From Astropecten irregularis (lineage: Eukaryota > Echinodermata > Asteroidea > Paxillosida > Astropectinidae): a stretch of 64,000 bases of DNA. This document shows positions 34,001-45,900 of this stretch, one piece after another. Both the position numbers and the translations under genes were made by a program. The notes beneath the pieces were generated by a model that saw nothing but the letters and a program-made list of their open reading frames with translations, had not been told where the DNA came from and did no database searches. Position 1 is the first letter of the stretch; each line of letters opens with the position of its first letter. Location of the stretch: contig OZ020244.1 of assembly GCA_963971285.1 (NCBI GenBank), forward strand, positions 35,402,001 to 35,466,000. Reading direction: 5' to 3'.

Positions 34001-37000
34001 GCTGCTAAGCACAAAAATTTGCTTAGCAAAAACATTTCTTGCCCAATAAAACAAACCACCGTTAAAAATTTCATTTGATGCTCATGGTCAGTGAACAACA
34101 GCCAAAGAACAATCACAAGTGATACACAACACGTGGAAATTTGGTTGTTAATCCTGTTTTTATTATAAGACAGAAATGTCATGCTTAGCAAATTTTTGTG
34201 CTAAGCAGCGCCGTGAAATTGGCCCCTGGTGGTTAGGCCATGTTTTGTCAACAAACAGATAAAATCTTCCCATCAGCGTGATAAGAGAATACTCGACCCC
34301 CAACTCCTGGTAAAATTTTGGCAGAACGGTCTAGTTCCCGATATGGTGAAATACTGATTTGACTGGTTGATGACTCACATGATCGTAGTTGTGCCAAACG
34401 ATGCCGTCTTCGCTGTAACTGAGCTGGAATGACATGACGGCATTGGTCACGTTGAACCCCGTCTGCATTCTGATGCCACTGAAACGATGCTGCCCTCCAA
34501 AACGAACCTGGAACCGAAAATAAAATACCCAGAATTATCTCTAATTCTTATCAATGCAGCATGTTTGTTTCGTCTGGGAGCACAATGACTCCCCAGATCA
34601 AATGTCACTACAAAGGTTAGTCATAACTTTTGCCATCATTTAAAGATAATTATAATAGAGAGTCAGGTTGGCGTAGCGGTTCTTTCCTCCCCTTTCACCT
34701 GTGTGGACCGGGTTAAAGTCCGGCTCGGTTCACAAGTGGATTGGGTTTTCAGTCCCTGCCTGATTCCGTGGGTTTTACCCAGAATATTACTCTGGGGTTT
34801 TCCTCCCACTTCTAAAACCGTATCTTATTCTTCTCATCGTCTTTCCATAGAAGATTTCATCAGGCTTTCGAGCTACAGTGCCTAGGGGCGCTTTTGAGGA
34901 ATCCTTGGTGTCATTACCAGAAATAAAGAATAATAATAATACTAATAATTGTTAGATGACTTTTAGTGAATTTCTAGGCCCTTTTCATGTCACCGTTGAA
35001 TGTGTTAAATGTAATTACGGTAAATTTATGGTATGAATTTGTACATTTTAATGTGGCTTTGTACAGATTGTTGAGATGTATATGTGGCGATCTTAAAGGT
35101 AATATCATACTTTGGTTTTTGTCAAAGAAATACAGATTCATGGGCAAAAATATCAAGGAAGATAGAGTAACAGTCATCTGCGAAAATCTCAGTCCCATAC
35201 AGTGCCCACTTTTTGAAAAAATAAAAACAGTAACAAACTGCCAATTGCAGAATTTCTTAAGTCTTTTCTCTTTTATTTTTGATCTTTTAAAAGATCTTTT
35301 CAAATACCAAATGACTGCACCCAGGATGGCTTCACAGCGTCTACGCACGGAGAACGCGGAGCTAGCGCTCTGGTAATTTTAATATACATGTAGCTTTATG
35401 GGTTTTATGCACAAACGTATATGAAAGTACGACCCAGCTACAAGATCAACCCCTCAGGTCTGATGAGGACGTGTCTACACTACTGCTTTCAGACAAATTA
35501 CCTCTAGGTAGTCGTTTCCCTGGTATGGCTTCATGTCCCGTATAGCTGGTGCCCAGCCCGATTCTGAATTCAGTCGAGCCATCTGAGGTGAGAAGGTGTC
35601 GTTAAGGTAGGAGCTGGCTGTGATCTGACAGTCTTTGATGAGATTACTGCTCTCGATGCCCAACACATCAAAACAACCTGCGCATATAGACCGTATATCA
35701 TTAATAGATGCGTATGATAATTTGAGCCGAAAAATTAAAGTCTGAACACACTGACAATGGGAGACTATGGAGAAACCAGTCTTCTTGTCAACAGCGCACG
35801 AACGCAATTGCGTGCACGTATGCTGTTGAAAAGAAAACCGGTTCTCTAAAGTACATCTCCCATTGCAAAGAATGGGAGACTTTGGCGAACCAGTCTTGAG
35901 TCAACAGCGTACGCGCAAACCATGCTTGAGCAATTGTGAGCATGCGCGAGTTGTTTTCCGGCTCAGGGGTGGCTCGGAGGGGTGAACATTTCAAGTGGGA
36001 AGCGTGGCTTATTTTCACCCCCGCGTCATGCACCCCGGGGCCACCCCGAGATTGGTCAAGTACGATGGCGTCGTGGTCGTCAATGGCCTATAGACCGATC
36101 CGACAGCACGACATAACATCCGCCATTACTGCAGTGTCCCCGCCAACCTTTCATGTGGCAGCAAAAGTATTTACGCTCGGCCACACTCTATATAGCAGGG
36201 TGTATGTCCCCTGATATACACATGATACACCGCAGGGTCAACGGGAGACTTTGGAGAACCGGTATTCAAGTCAACAGCGCACGCGCACGCACGCGCAAAA
36301 CAATGCGCCCATGCTCACAATTGCGCAAGCATGGTTTGAGCGTGCGTTGTCATGACTCAAGACCGATTCTCCAAAAGTCTCCCATTACAGGAATTGCAAG
36401 TCGGATTCGTGAATACTCCACAAGGAGTGTGCGCCTAATATAAAGCAACTTAACAAAATTTAAAAACCATTTTAAAAATAAAATTCTTACGTTCCGTTAA
36501 GAAAGACAAGTCCTTCAGAAGAGTCTCGGTCTTGAATACGTCGCCCAGCACAATGGAGCCGTCGTTGTCGATTCCATCGCGCTTGTAATAGATCACCTCT
36601 ACGGGTATGGTGGTGTTGATGATGCCCATGTCAATGGGCATGTAGCGATTAGGATCCATGGAGATGTTGAACCACATGGTGAACGTATCGGTGAAGAACA
36701 TCTCAGAGAACTGAAGGGGGAGAGTGTAGGGAAGAGGTGGTGGGAGGTCAATCCACTGATGTCTATAGGATCAGGAAAGACTAGACCCTGTCTAATACCC
36801 TAACCAGCTAATGGATAAATTGCTGTCCCTAGAGCCTGTTTCATTTATGGATATTGTGGGTATAATTATACAGTCAGAGTCAGTATATGGTAGATATACA
36901 TCATACGCGTACTCCCTTTCCTCTTTAAAGGTATAATACATGATTGGTTAAGGTCTCAGAACAGCACTCACACTTTGTCTGATCAAACATGTATATGAAA

Positions 37001-39912
37001 TAATAAGTCTGTGATTATTTGAGCTCAATCGGACATCTGATTCAACTCGACTCATTTTTTCTTACTTAAAGGGAGTATCATACTTTGGTTTTTATCAAAG
37101 AAGTACAGATTCATGGGCAAAAGACCAAGACAGATACAGTAACAGTCATCTGTGAAAATTTCAGTCCCATACGGTGGCCACTTTTTTAGAAAACAGTGAA
37201 AAACGGCAATGGTATTTCTTAAGTCTTTTCTCTTTTATTTTTGATATTTTAAAAGATCAAAAAGATTCGCGGTCGTTGTTTTACTCTTTTCTTGATAAAT
37301 ACAGCATTTCAGGCAGAAACATTTTAACGGTATGTTTCTACCATCATCATCTTTATATCCTGTAAGTTATAGGCAAATCTGTGAAAAATTCTGTTTTGGT
37401 ATACTACCCAAAGTATGATACTACCTTTAACATAAAGATCACAAATGTTTTCGGTGTTTGGTTTTACTTTTTCTGGATAAATACACCATTTCAGGCAGAA
37501 ATATTTTAAAGATATGTTTCTACCATCACCATCATCTTACCCCGAAAGTTATACGTAAATCTGTAAACATTTCTGTAGTTTTGGGTTGTCACCAGTGTTG
37601 TACATACTCTTTATTATTAACTTGCAGATCACGCACTCAAAATACCTCGCATGCTCTATGTACATGTATGTATAAAATGGTTATGGACATGCAGCTAAAC
37701 TTATGTCTACATGTTTCCATTCCCCTGTAATTCCTCTCAAATGTCTTCCTGCAGCAATAAAGGAGAAATACTGAATGTACTTCTACACACATTTTGCCAT
37801 CTGAGAAGCCCATACATCATTTTATGAATAAGTCATACTTAGGCAACTTTAAGAAGATTGAATAGACTAGCCTACATGGAACAAAGTACCTCATTTCCAT
37901 CATTTACTGCGGTACCCGCCGCGATATTGGATTCGATTCACCCTGCAGACCCCAGCTAGCTCGGTGGCCTAGCAGGTAAGGCATCTGCACTAGTAAGCAG
38001 GAGGTCGTGGGTTCGAATCCCACCTGAGTAAGCATGTGATTTTTTCTCACGTGCTCTCACAACCACTGAGTATACAGTGCTCATCCACGTCGGTGAAGGA
38101 CAAGCCTAATTTGCATATTACCTCATTTCCCTTATTTACACCTGATGAGTTTCAAATGACACAAATGTCTCGGCACTCCATCAATCTTTAGTCCGTGGAC
38201 ATACTTACATGGAATTTGATTCCTGCATCAGATTTCTTGATGCAGAGAGGAGGGCCTTCCAGGTCTATCTCATCCTCTATCTCCAGGTAATAAGGTAGCA
38301 TGATGTAGATAGCCACGGCGTAGGAATGACTGCTGGACGTGTTGGTGTGGTGGACGGTCAGTTCGGTCAGTAGTACATCCCTGCAAAGATGAATACACAT
38401 ACAGTTATAGGTGTCACATATACAAGGCATGCACTTCAGGTGGGATGAAGTAAGAATAGAGCCCTATGCGCTCAAGCTATTTATGGGATACGCCCTCTAT
38501 CTAGTGAAAGCTAGTTACCCGGATCTTCGGACAACGTCATACAACGTTAACATGTATGGTGTATTAACTAGGCCAATTTAGAATGTACTCTGAGTATTTG
38601 CTGCAAATTTTGTATGTAAAAAGTCGTAAATATTGGAATTGGAAGTGCCTAATTTGAACCACGAACACTTTTGGTGAAATGTATTTAATAATAAGCAATT
38701 TTTGAAAAAGAAAAAATTTACTAGAGTGGGATTTGAACCTGCAATCAACAGAATACCCACGCTGATGCTCTACCAAGTGTCCAAAATTATCTTTGTTCGT
38801 TTTGAGAAATCGATGTGCGCAAATTCCGAGGAAGTCCTCTACTTGTAAATTTGCATTTACTTTATGCATCCCAAAGCAAACACAAGAGGCCAATACATCA
38901 TTGGTTCAGTACTATTTCTATGTTTTTTCGTTTCGCAAAGAAAACAAAAATGAAACAGAAGAAAGATTCTTAGAAATCAAAACTGCCATTGAAAGGTGAA
39001 CAACGAAAAATTGACTAGAGCAGGATTTGAACCTGTCACCCACAGAATACAATACCGGTGCTCTACTACGGCCGAAAATAAAAATTGTTGTGTTGCCCTC
39101 AGCGACCGACCGTAAAATGCCAAAACTTTGGGTCCGGATTTATTTTTTTTCTCAGAGTCCTAAAGTATACAAAATCACCATTTTTGACAGAAAATGTAAG
39201 ATTTATCAGTAAAAAAGCGTGTCTCCTCAAAACGACCCAAGACCGTTGATTTATAAGCCCTGGTGACCATACATCCTGTATTTATTCTTAAATGTTTGAA
39301 AGTCGGCCAAAAAAAAAAAAAAAAAAAAGACCGACTGACCCAAAATTTAAATTTTTCCAGTTGAGGGCAACACAACAATTTTTATTTTTCGGCCTGATAT
39401 CCAGCCCTATGTTGGCAATGTGAATTACCTTTGTTCGTTTTGAAAAATCAAAACTGACTGTTATCATACAAATTGAATGATATTTTAAAAGTATAAAGTA
39501 AAAACAGGACTATTCTTGGATACATTAGACATGATGAGAGCAATAGCGCTCCGCACTTGCGCTAAAAATAGCACCGGATCTCAGACAAACATTGCAACCA
39601 TGCAAATGTGTGTGCGCGTGCATGTGCACTACGTGTGTGAGACAATGTTTGTCTGACATCCGGGGATTTTGTGACGTCATTAGTGCAGAGCGCTTTTGAG
39701 GAGAAAGTCCTGAGAAGACATAGGCCCTTTTCCAAACCTCGGCTCCGGCCCTGGCTCCGGCTCCAGCTCCATTTCTTGAGTCAATTTTAAAATAACGTAT
39801 CAAAATAGAGACTTTTGGCTGTGGTTCGGAAGTAGATTCTCTGGTTTGAAAGGGAAAACAGAGCTTCAGATTCAATGAAAACCCACAACCTCTATTTTTA
39901 GCATATGGATGA

Positions 39913-39950
<38 letters not shown>

Positions 39951-42900
39951 AGGTTTGGAAAAGGGCCCATGTAGCAGCGTTCACACAGTCTTAATTACCC
40001 TTGTTGAGTCTCCATGGGGTCGTAGTCCGGCGTGGACATATTGAACACAATCTCTGGGAACTCATCGCCTTGAATGGATACATTAACGGTCTCGTTGAAG
40101 GCTGACTGCCGTCCAAGGCTGTAGTCAAAGAAGATATCGAAGAGGAACTCGGCTCCGTCGCTCAGATCAGGGTGATCGGCCAGTTGCACCTCAAAGGAGA
40201 GTTGTATCTCATCATCCTGTGGCTGGACGTACTCCGGGTTGTACTGGTAGTAGTGAGTGGTTCCTAGATAGTTTGGTTGTTCAAGGGATAAAGACAATTA
40301 CATGTCAGATCAAGAATCGCTGTAATAGCATGAAGTAGGACTTGATAATTATACTAACCATATATGCTGCAGGGGCGGATCTAGCTTTTTGCTAAGTGGA
40401 GGGGGTTTACCCGGAGTGAAATTTTGTAGCCAGGCACTGCGAGGGAAGGGACCAACCAAGCCCGAGGGCGCGAATTCGAAGCGCCTGAGGGTGGAAGGGG
40501 GGTGTCCCCCCCTTCTTTTTCAATTTGACATTTGAAATGGTGCAATCTGATGTCATTATTTCTACAATTCTTAAAAGGCAGGATTGATGGACTAAATTAA
40601 GAAATAGGTTATATTTTGTTAGAGTTTGGAACCCCCCCCCCTCCTTTTTTTTTTTTGGGAGCCCAAGGGGGGGAGTTTAAACTGAATTTCGTCAATGGGG
40701 GCAGCAAAATGAAAAGGCTCCGTAATGTGACGAAATGAGCCTTTTCATTTAATGAAAAGGCTCCGTAATGTGACGTCACAAAATCGCACAGATTTGTCTG
40801 CTGCCCCCAATTGACGAAATTCAGACAGTTTCAAATTTGGGGTATAGCTTGCAGGTTGAGCATGTTGAGAGAAAAATCATCAAAAAGACTCTCTTTCTGT
40901 GTTCAATTTGAGATAAATATTCTTCTCAATATTTTTCTCATATAAACTTATTTAATGATTAAAATTCTATCAAATAAAGCGAGGTTTGTTGAGTGTTGAA
41001 CATCCTCTTTAAAGATGAATCGCAAATCTTTGTGAAATCGAACACAGGTATATTTACCATGATTTGTAAGAACTCCAAGATCGATGAAGGCAGTGTCATT
41101 CTGGCTGGTGAAATGAGTGGAGTTATACACGGGGTCTATCTCGTATAACTGATGACAGGCGTAGTTTGCGCCGACCCAAAGCAGCGTGATGTTGCTTATG
41201 GTGAGGAAGGCCTCACCGTCTGAGGTCGGCGTGGTGATGTTGATGGTCATCGGTGTGCTCATGATCGGGGTCGTTATATTCAGGTAGTAGGTTTCCATGG
41301 AGCCGATCGTCATGGCGACATTCTCCTGGGCGCGGTAGACTTTAAAACTGGGTTTTGCTTTGGTCTGGAAATAATTTCAAGAAGAAGAGTTGAAAAGTGA
41401 ACAAAGAAAATTTACTGGAGCGGGATTCGAACTGGCGACCTCCTGAATACCGTACAGGCGCTCTACCAACTGAGCCATCCAGCCCTACGTTGGTGGTGAC
41501 CCCAATAGTCAATTATCTTTGTTCGTTTGGCAGTCAGAAGCCATGAAACGACGCACACACCGCCATACCCCAGGGATCGTTTCAATGATACACGCAACAA
41601 TGTTGCAACCTGGGAATGGTACATTATAAGAAGAAGAGTTATTAGACTAGGCCAGTCCTAGTCCGCGGCCTCATGTTTTGTAGCAGAGTTTTATAAACCC
41701 AAGCACATTTAATAGGCTCTTTTCTAAAAGTTTGATTATTGTTGCTTTCATGTGTTGAATTTGTGAGAGTATTTTGATACGTACCCTCCGGCGCTTTTGT
41801 CATGTTTGACAGTAGCCGGTAAGTTTGACAGTTGTTTGACAGTATCATACCAAAACAGAAATGTCCACAGATTTACGTATAACTTACAGGGTCTGAAGAT
41901 GGTGGTGGTAGAAACATACCGTTAACATTTTTCCTCCTCAAATGGTGCATTTGTCCAGAAATTAGTAAAAAAACGACGGAAAATCTTTTTGATCTTTTAA
42001 AAGATCAACAATAAAAGAGAAGAGACTTAAGAAATACTGTGGCTGTTTTTCACTGTTTTCTCAAAAAGTGGGCACCGTATGGGACTGTATTTTCACAGAT
42101 GATTGTTACTATATCTGTCTTGATATTTTTGCCCATGAATCTGTATTTCTTTGATAAAAAACCAAAGTATGATACTACCTTTAATGAAGATATGGACTCT
42201 GTACCTACCTCTGAGTACAGATTCGTCTGTGTAGCATTGAATGAGGTTCTCAAGTAGTATTCATTGTGTTCATTCAGCTTCAATGACGCCCCAAGCCATA
42301 TCTGGTCATTCTCTAGTATCGTCTCATTGTTCTCTAGACGTGTGACCAACTGAACTCTGACCTACAGTGCATAATCAATGGGTGAGGTTGAACTTTAAAA
42401 GTGGCTTCATGTTTATAAGCAGGGCTCGAAATAGTACTAGTCCGGCGTACAATGTTTAGCAAAAACCACTCTGGGCTAACTAGTTTCACTTCCTTGGTTG
42501 CCCAGTGGGCTAGTAAAAAAAAAAACCAACCTACATGCAAAGGTATGGATCAACATATGTACAGGCTAGAAAAAATTTAAATGGACTAGTAAAATCTTAG
42601 GTAAGCTGGCCCAGTGAGTTAACCAGGAGAAAGAGTTAACGCAAGGCCTCTTTAAGTTTCCAACGGAAGCGGCAATGAATATCAGTGATTTGTGTCTGAC
42701 AAGATGGGTGTAATTAAGCCGTAAATTATGATTGGCTTCGGTAGAAACCATTATAACAATCATCAAATGACCAGAAGGGAAACATTATTTTAAGTCATTG
42801 AAAAGTGAACAAAGCTTTGTTCACTTTTTCCTTGCAATGAAAAATTGACTGGAGCGGGATTCGAACCAGCGACCTCCTGAATAGCGTACAGGCGCTCTAC

Positions 42901-45900
42901 CCAATGAGCCATCCAGCCAGTTGTTGGTGGTCATGGTGGTGTCCCTAATAGTCAATTATCTTTGGTTCGTTTGGCAGTCTGAAGCCATGAAACCACTTAC
43001 ATACCACTATATCCCAAGGATCATTGAAGATACACGCAGCATAAACAATGCTTCAACCTGAGACACAGTACATGGGGGATCACTCAATTAAAAGAGGATG
43101 CGGCTTTTTAATCATAATAATCAAATAAACCACAAGGAAAACTTGTTTAGTACAAGTTAGTACTAAAGGAAGGGTGTATGGGAATTAACCCTTTGGATTG
43201 TGTTTACCATGAGAGTTAATAAACTCACCGGTTCTTTTCAGAACAATACACCTCTTCCAAAAAGAGAATTCTACACGGTGCCTCCGCAAATCTAACTCAA
43301 TTCTAGTCTCCACCATGTAAAACTTCAAATTCCATTGAGACTAGGGGTCGATTTCACGAAGCCCTGCGATCGATCGTAACTTGAGTTACAAGGATAACCC
43401 ATCGTAATTAAGGGACCTATCCCACGTAGGGCTTCATCAATGCACCAAAAGTCCTACAATTGGTAGTAAGTTACGATGAGTTTGGTGAAATCGACCCCAG
43501 GCTGTTCAGCTAAGTTTCACTAACAATTCACTGTGTGCTGTTTTGTAATGTAAACAGCTATAACTTCTCTAATTCTTGTGAAGAACTTGTCATCGGCAAA
43601 CCAAAATTTCATCAAGCACACAGGGTCATTTTTTCTCTTACCTTATTAAGTTCCGAGTCCAGGTCCGATCCGTAAGGATTCATGTTAGCGACGGCACCAA
43701 GGTCGATGAACGCTGTGTCAATGTGATCAGTTGCCGTTGTGGAATTGTAGATGGTGTTTAGAAATGTTCCGTTGATGCAGGGGACATTCCACCCAGATTG
43801 GATCATTCTAACCTCGCATACAGTCGTCCGGTAAGGGTCTACACGATCACCGAAAAACCGAACCTGGTAGACAAATAATGATAAAACTAATCATAGTAAT
43901 AAACGAGGATGGGTACTTCAGGGAGACATTATCATAGGGTCGTGCACAAAACTTTCACTTATCTATTTTTTAAAGGTAGTATCAGGTAGTTCTGTCAAAG
44001 AAATACAGAATCATGGGCAAAAATATCCAGGAAGATACAGTAAACAGACATCTGTGAAAATTTCAGTCCCATACGGTGCCCACTTTTTGAGAAAACAGCG
44101 AAAAACGAAGACAGTAGGCTATTTCTTAAGTCTTTTCTCTTTTATTTTTTATCTTTTAAAAGATCAAAAAGATTTTTGGTCATTGTTTTACTAATTTCTG
44201 GATAAATACGCCATTTCAGGTGGAAAAATTTTAACGGTATGTTTCTACCAGCACCATCTTCATACCCTGTAAGTTATACGTAAATCTGTGAACATTTCTG
44301 TTTTGGCTTCTTGCCAAAGTATGATGCTACCTTTAAAATCCTCCAAGCCAATGAACTTGAAATAATTATGTTCATATTGAGGACATTCTTTGTCTTCTAT
44401 CAAAATGTGTACAGAAAAATACGTAATACGCAATTCCTAATACCTTAGGAAGACATCAACATTTCTCCCTGATTCCCGATGTCTCCCAAATGTTCACTTT
44501 CAGATGCTAAACCTTTCTCACTAATACCCTATTTGTAAAAATAGGTCTACCTGAAAAAAACACCTTATAATCATAGCATGAAAACATTAAAGAAGAATTT
44601 TGGAGCAAAGAGTGGGTCTGGGCTGAATACGAAGCTTGGACAATGGGAGACTTTTGAGAATCAGTCTTCATGTCAACAACGCACACGCACGCAATTGTGA
44701 GCATGCGCGCGCACACGCACAATTGCGTGCGTGTGCGTTGTTGACATGAAGACTGATTCTCAAAAGTCTCCCATTGAAAAATATTATTATATCTTTATAG
44801 TGAAATAGGGGATGCATAAATTTGAATTTAAGCATCTTTGTTAAATGATTCAGATAATGTTCATAACTACCGGTAAGTATTATGAAATTTCACAGAAGTT
44901 AGCATCTTTTGTAAATTTCACAAGAAAACCACTGTCTGCAATTTGCCTTGACTTTCGTAGGACAAGGCATATGAGAAGGTTCTGGTCACAGCCCTTGAAA
45001 GTTACATGGTTCCAATAAAAGTTAAATGTAATATCATACTTTGGTTTTTGTCAAAGAAATGAAGATTCAGTGGGCAAATATATCAAGAAAGATACAATAA
45101 AAGTCATCTGTGAGAAAACTTTTTGAGAAAACAGTGAAAATGTAAAACAATGAAAATGTCCACAGTATTTTTACAAATCTTTCCGAGTTTTTGATCTTCC
45201 AAAGATCAAAATCATTTCTGGTCAATGGGAGACTTTTGGAGAGTCGGTCTTGAGTCAACAGCGCACGCGCAAACCATGCTTGCGCAATTGTGAGCATGCG
45301 CGCATTGTATTGAGCGTGTGTGCGCGTGCGCTGTTGACTCAAGACCGACTCTCCAAAAGTCTCCCATTGGTTTTACTCTTTTCTGGATAAATACAGCATT
45401 TCAGACAGAAACATTTAACGGGTACGTTTCTACATCATCATCTTCATACCCTGGAAGTTATAGGTAAATCTGTGAAACAGATAGGTAAAACAGATAGTAC
45501 CTTTAAAAACACTTAAAAAAATACTGTGGCCGTTTTTCACTGTTTTCTCAAAAAGTGGGAACCGTATGGGACTGAAATTTTCACAGATGACCGTTACTGT
45601 ATCTTCGTTGATATTTATGCCCATTAATCTGTATTTCTTTGACAATAACCAAAGTATGATATGACCTTTGTACTGTAATCTGTCTGTAGTTTTACAAACA
45701 ATCATTCAAGAAATGATCCATCTCTGAATAAGTAAGACATGAAGCCATGAATGGTGGAAGTACTAAAATGAAGGTAGGTTTGCGGTGACACCATGTAATC
45801 TCTTCTGTGGGAGTGTCTGGTTCTGAGAAGAACCGTAGGTATTATCCCAACGTTCCGAACAGTGTGCTCTGTCCGTCCTCAGGAGAGTGACTCTGAATAA

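Larger units (their letters stand above)
32214..35677 (-). other. F5/8 type C (discoidin) domain, exons 35502-35677, 34379-34507, 32214-32394
   Basis: Residues about 1505-1661. The N-terminal part has CFDVLGIESSNLIKDCQITA then SSYLNDTFSPQMARLN and a GWAP turn; the middle VRFGGQHRFSGIRMQTG and FQLSYSEDGIVWHNY; the end FNGAYFRIRPQSYV and MRFELYGC. These are the standard discoidin strands, with Cys at both ends for the closing disulfide. The usual Q-V-DL strand is shortened to YLEVRFGG. Such domains bind carbohydrate, phospholipid or collagen. Confidence 0.87.
36491..38380 (-). other. Diverged eighth unit (exons 38209-38380 and 36491-36710)
   Basis: Residues 1375-1504. LLTELTVHHTNTSSSHSYAV followed by IYIMLPYYLEIED resembles the DUF11 core, in which a strand with tandem T/S and A-Y precedes a D-x-LP turn. 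FTDTFTMWFNISMDPN and TTIPVEVIYYKRDG form its second half. It lacks the C-x12-C pair and the DLG-x-V-x-N strand, so it looks like a terminal capping unit. Confidence 0.65.

Noticed and set aside
41405-41490. tRNA gene on the minus strand
   Set aside because: A and B boxes are present, but the anticodon arm and acceptor stem do not pair well and several copies share the same SINE tail.
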